Source of the DNA: DATLZC01 sp037444005
Lineage (GTDB): Bacteria > Chloroflexota > Dehalococcoidia > DSTF01 > JACRBR01
Length of the DNA: 6,110 nt
Assembly: GCA_037444005.1 (NCBI GenBank)
Contig: JBBING010000115.1
Span: 1-6,110 of the forward strand
Direction of reading: 5' to 3'
Shown: piece after piece, positions 5,749 through 6,110 of the stretch
How the letters are laid out: the number at the start of each line of letters is the position of its first letter
Position numbering within the stretch: the first letter of the stretch is position 1
Made by a program: the position numbers and the translations under genes
Notes under the pieces: model-generated
The model's database searches: none
What the model was told of the DNA's origin: nothing
Seen by the model: the letters and a program-made list of their open reading frames with translations, nothing else

Positions 5749-6110
5749 TCAGCGCCTTCGTCTCGCGCCCCGGTGCGTACGCGCCAGGGCGAGGTCGGTG
5801 TGCTCGTCGTGCAGCAGCGCCTCCAGCTCCCGCAGCGCCAGCAGCCATTCGTTGACCGTTGGCGTACGCGAAGGTTCGGGCGCGTCGGGCTCGATGATGC
5901 GCAGCAGCGCCGCCTTCGTCTCGGGGCCGACCATGCCGCCGATTTCGCACAGCTCGAGCATCGTCCGGACCCGGCGGGGGCCCAGGCGGTGCACGGCGTC
6001 CTCGACCCAGATGGCGAGGTGCGAGATGGTGAGCAGGCTCCACGCCGGCTCGCGCGCGGGGGGCGGCTCGGGCTCCGGCTCCGGCACGACCCGCAGCCGC
6101 GGCGCGGCGT
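5749..6110 (-). CDS. ArlD/E-type archaellum protein, C-terminal part (partial)
   Basis: ArlC, D and E are cytoplasmic proteins that form the motor-associated ring in euryarchaea and receive the chemotaxis signal. The visible 119 codons carry a match to the conserved ArlD/E domain: LAIWVEDAVHRLGPRRVRTM, then LELCEIGGMVGPETKAALLRII. This follows the family pattern of W.E.....G......L......G.....E....L. The domain is preceded by a hinge of alternating Pro and Glu (PEPEPEPPP) and followed by a helical tail (NEWLLALRELEALL) and a basic end (RGARRRR). A GTG at 6087 could start a 112-aa protein, but the frame stays open to the right edge, and ArlD-type proteins usually have a long N-terminal part, so I treat it as truncated by the window. 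C, D and E cannot be told apart here. The gene is followed by an 89-nt gap and then arlG. Confidence 0.75.
   Translation of the reverse strand, partial: AAPRLRVVPEPEPEPPPAREPAWSLLTISHLAIWVEDAVHRLGPRRVRTMLELCEIGGMVGPETKAALLRIIEPDAPEPSRTPTVNEWLLALRELEALLHDEHTDLALARTHRGARRRR

Noticed and set aside
1..6110. CRISPR arrays, RNA genes, insertion sequences or a novel defence system
   Set aside because: No spaced repeats, tRNA-like or rRNA-like segments, terminal inverted repeats, transposase or nuclease motifs were found; the window is accounted for by a motility operon.

Overview
This window is a GC-rich (roughly two-thirds G+C by eye), tightly packed block in which every supportable gene lies on the minus strand, so transcription runs from position 6110 towards position 1. 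It encodes the core of an archaellum (archaeal flagellum) motor. In transcription order the genes are: the end of an ArlD/E-type cytoplasmic motor protein (open at the right edge), the stator-type pseudoperiplasmic proteins ArlG and ArlF, the ATP-binding regulator ArlH, the secretion/rotation ATPase ArlI, the polytopic membrane platform ArlJ, an unrecognised acidic 126-residue protein, and the start of a probable exported or membrane-anchored protein (open at the left edge). The Fla and Arl names are synonyms (FlaG = ArlG and so on). No archaellin, prepilin peptidase or chemotaxis gene is in view.

Organism: a complete G-F-H-I-J module plus an ArlD/E domain points to an archaeon. The ArlD/E domain argues for the euryarchaeal side, because Thermoproteota use ArlX instead. 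My best guess is a high-GC Thermoplasmatota-like lineage, probably an uncultivated genome, but this is inference. Archaella are also known in some Chloroflexota, so a bacterial host is not excluded from this window alone.

Layout: junctions between genes are 3 to 17 nt, or an overlap (arlI/arlJ share 50 nt). The exception is an 89-nt gap between the ArlD/E gene and arlG. No promoter, terminator, RNA gene, CRISPR array or mobile element was seen, and the whole window looks like the middle of one operon. Several starts can be decided from Shine-Dalgarno sites. ArlH most likely starts at 4647 rather than at the longer 4683. The acidic protein has a perfect AGGAGGA site. ArlG appears to need an ATC start at 5659 to keep its N-terminal membrane helix.

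How the genes work together: ArlI hydrolyses ATP under ArlJ to export and assemble archaellins and to turn the filament. ArlH docks on ArlI as a nucleotide-dependent regulator. ArlF and ArlG sit outside the membrane as the part anchored to the S-layer or envelope. ArlD/E links the motor to the chemotaxis machinery. The points most worth a second look are the two unrecognised genes after arlJ, the non-canonical arlG start and the G-before-F gene order.
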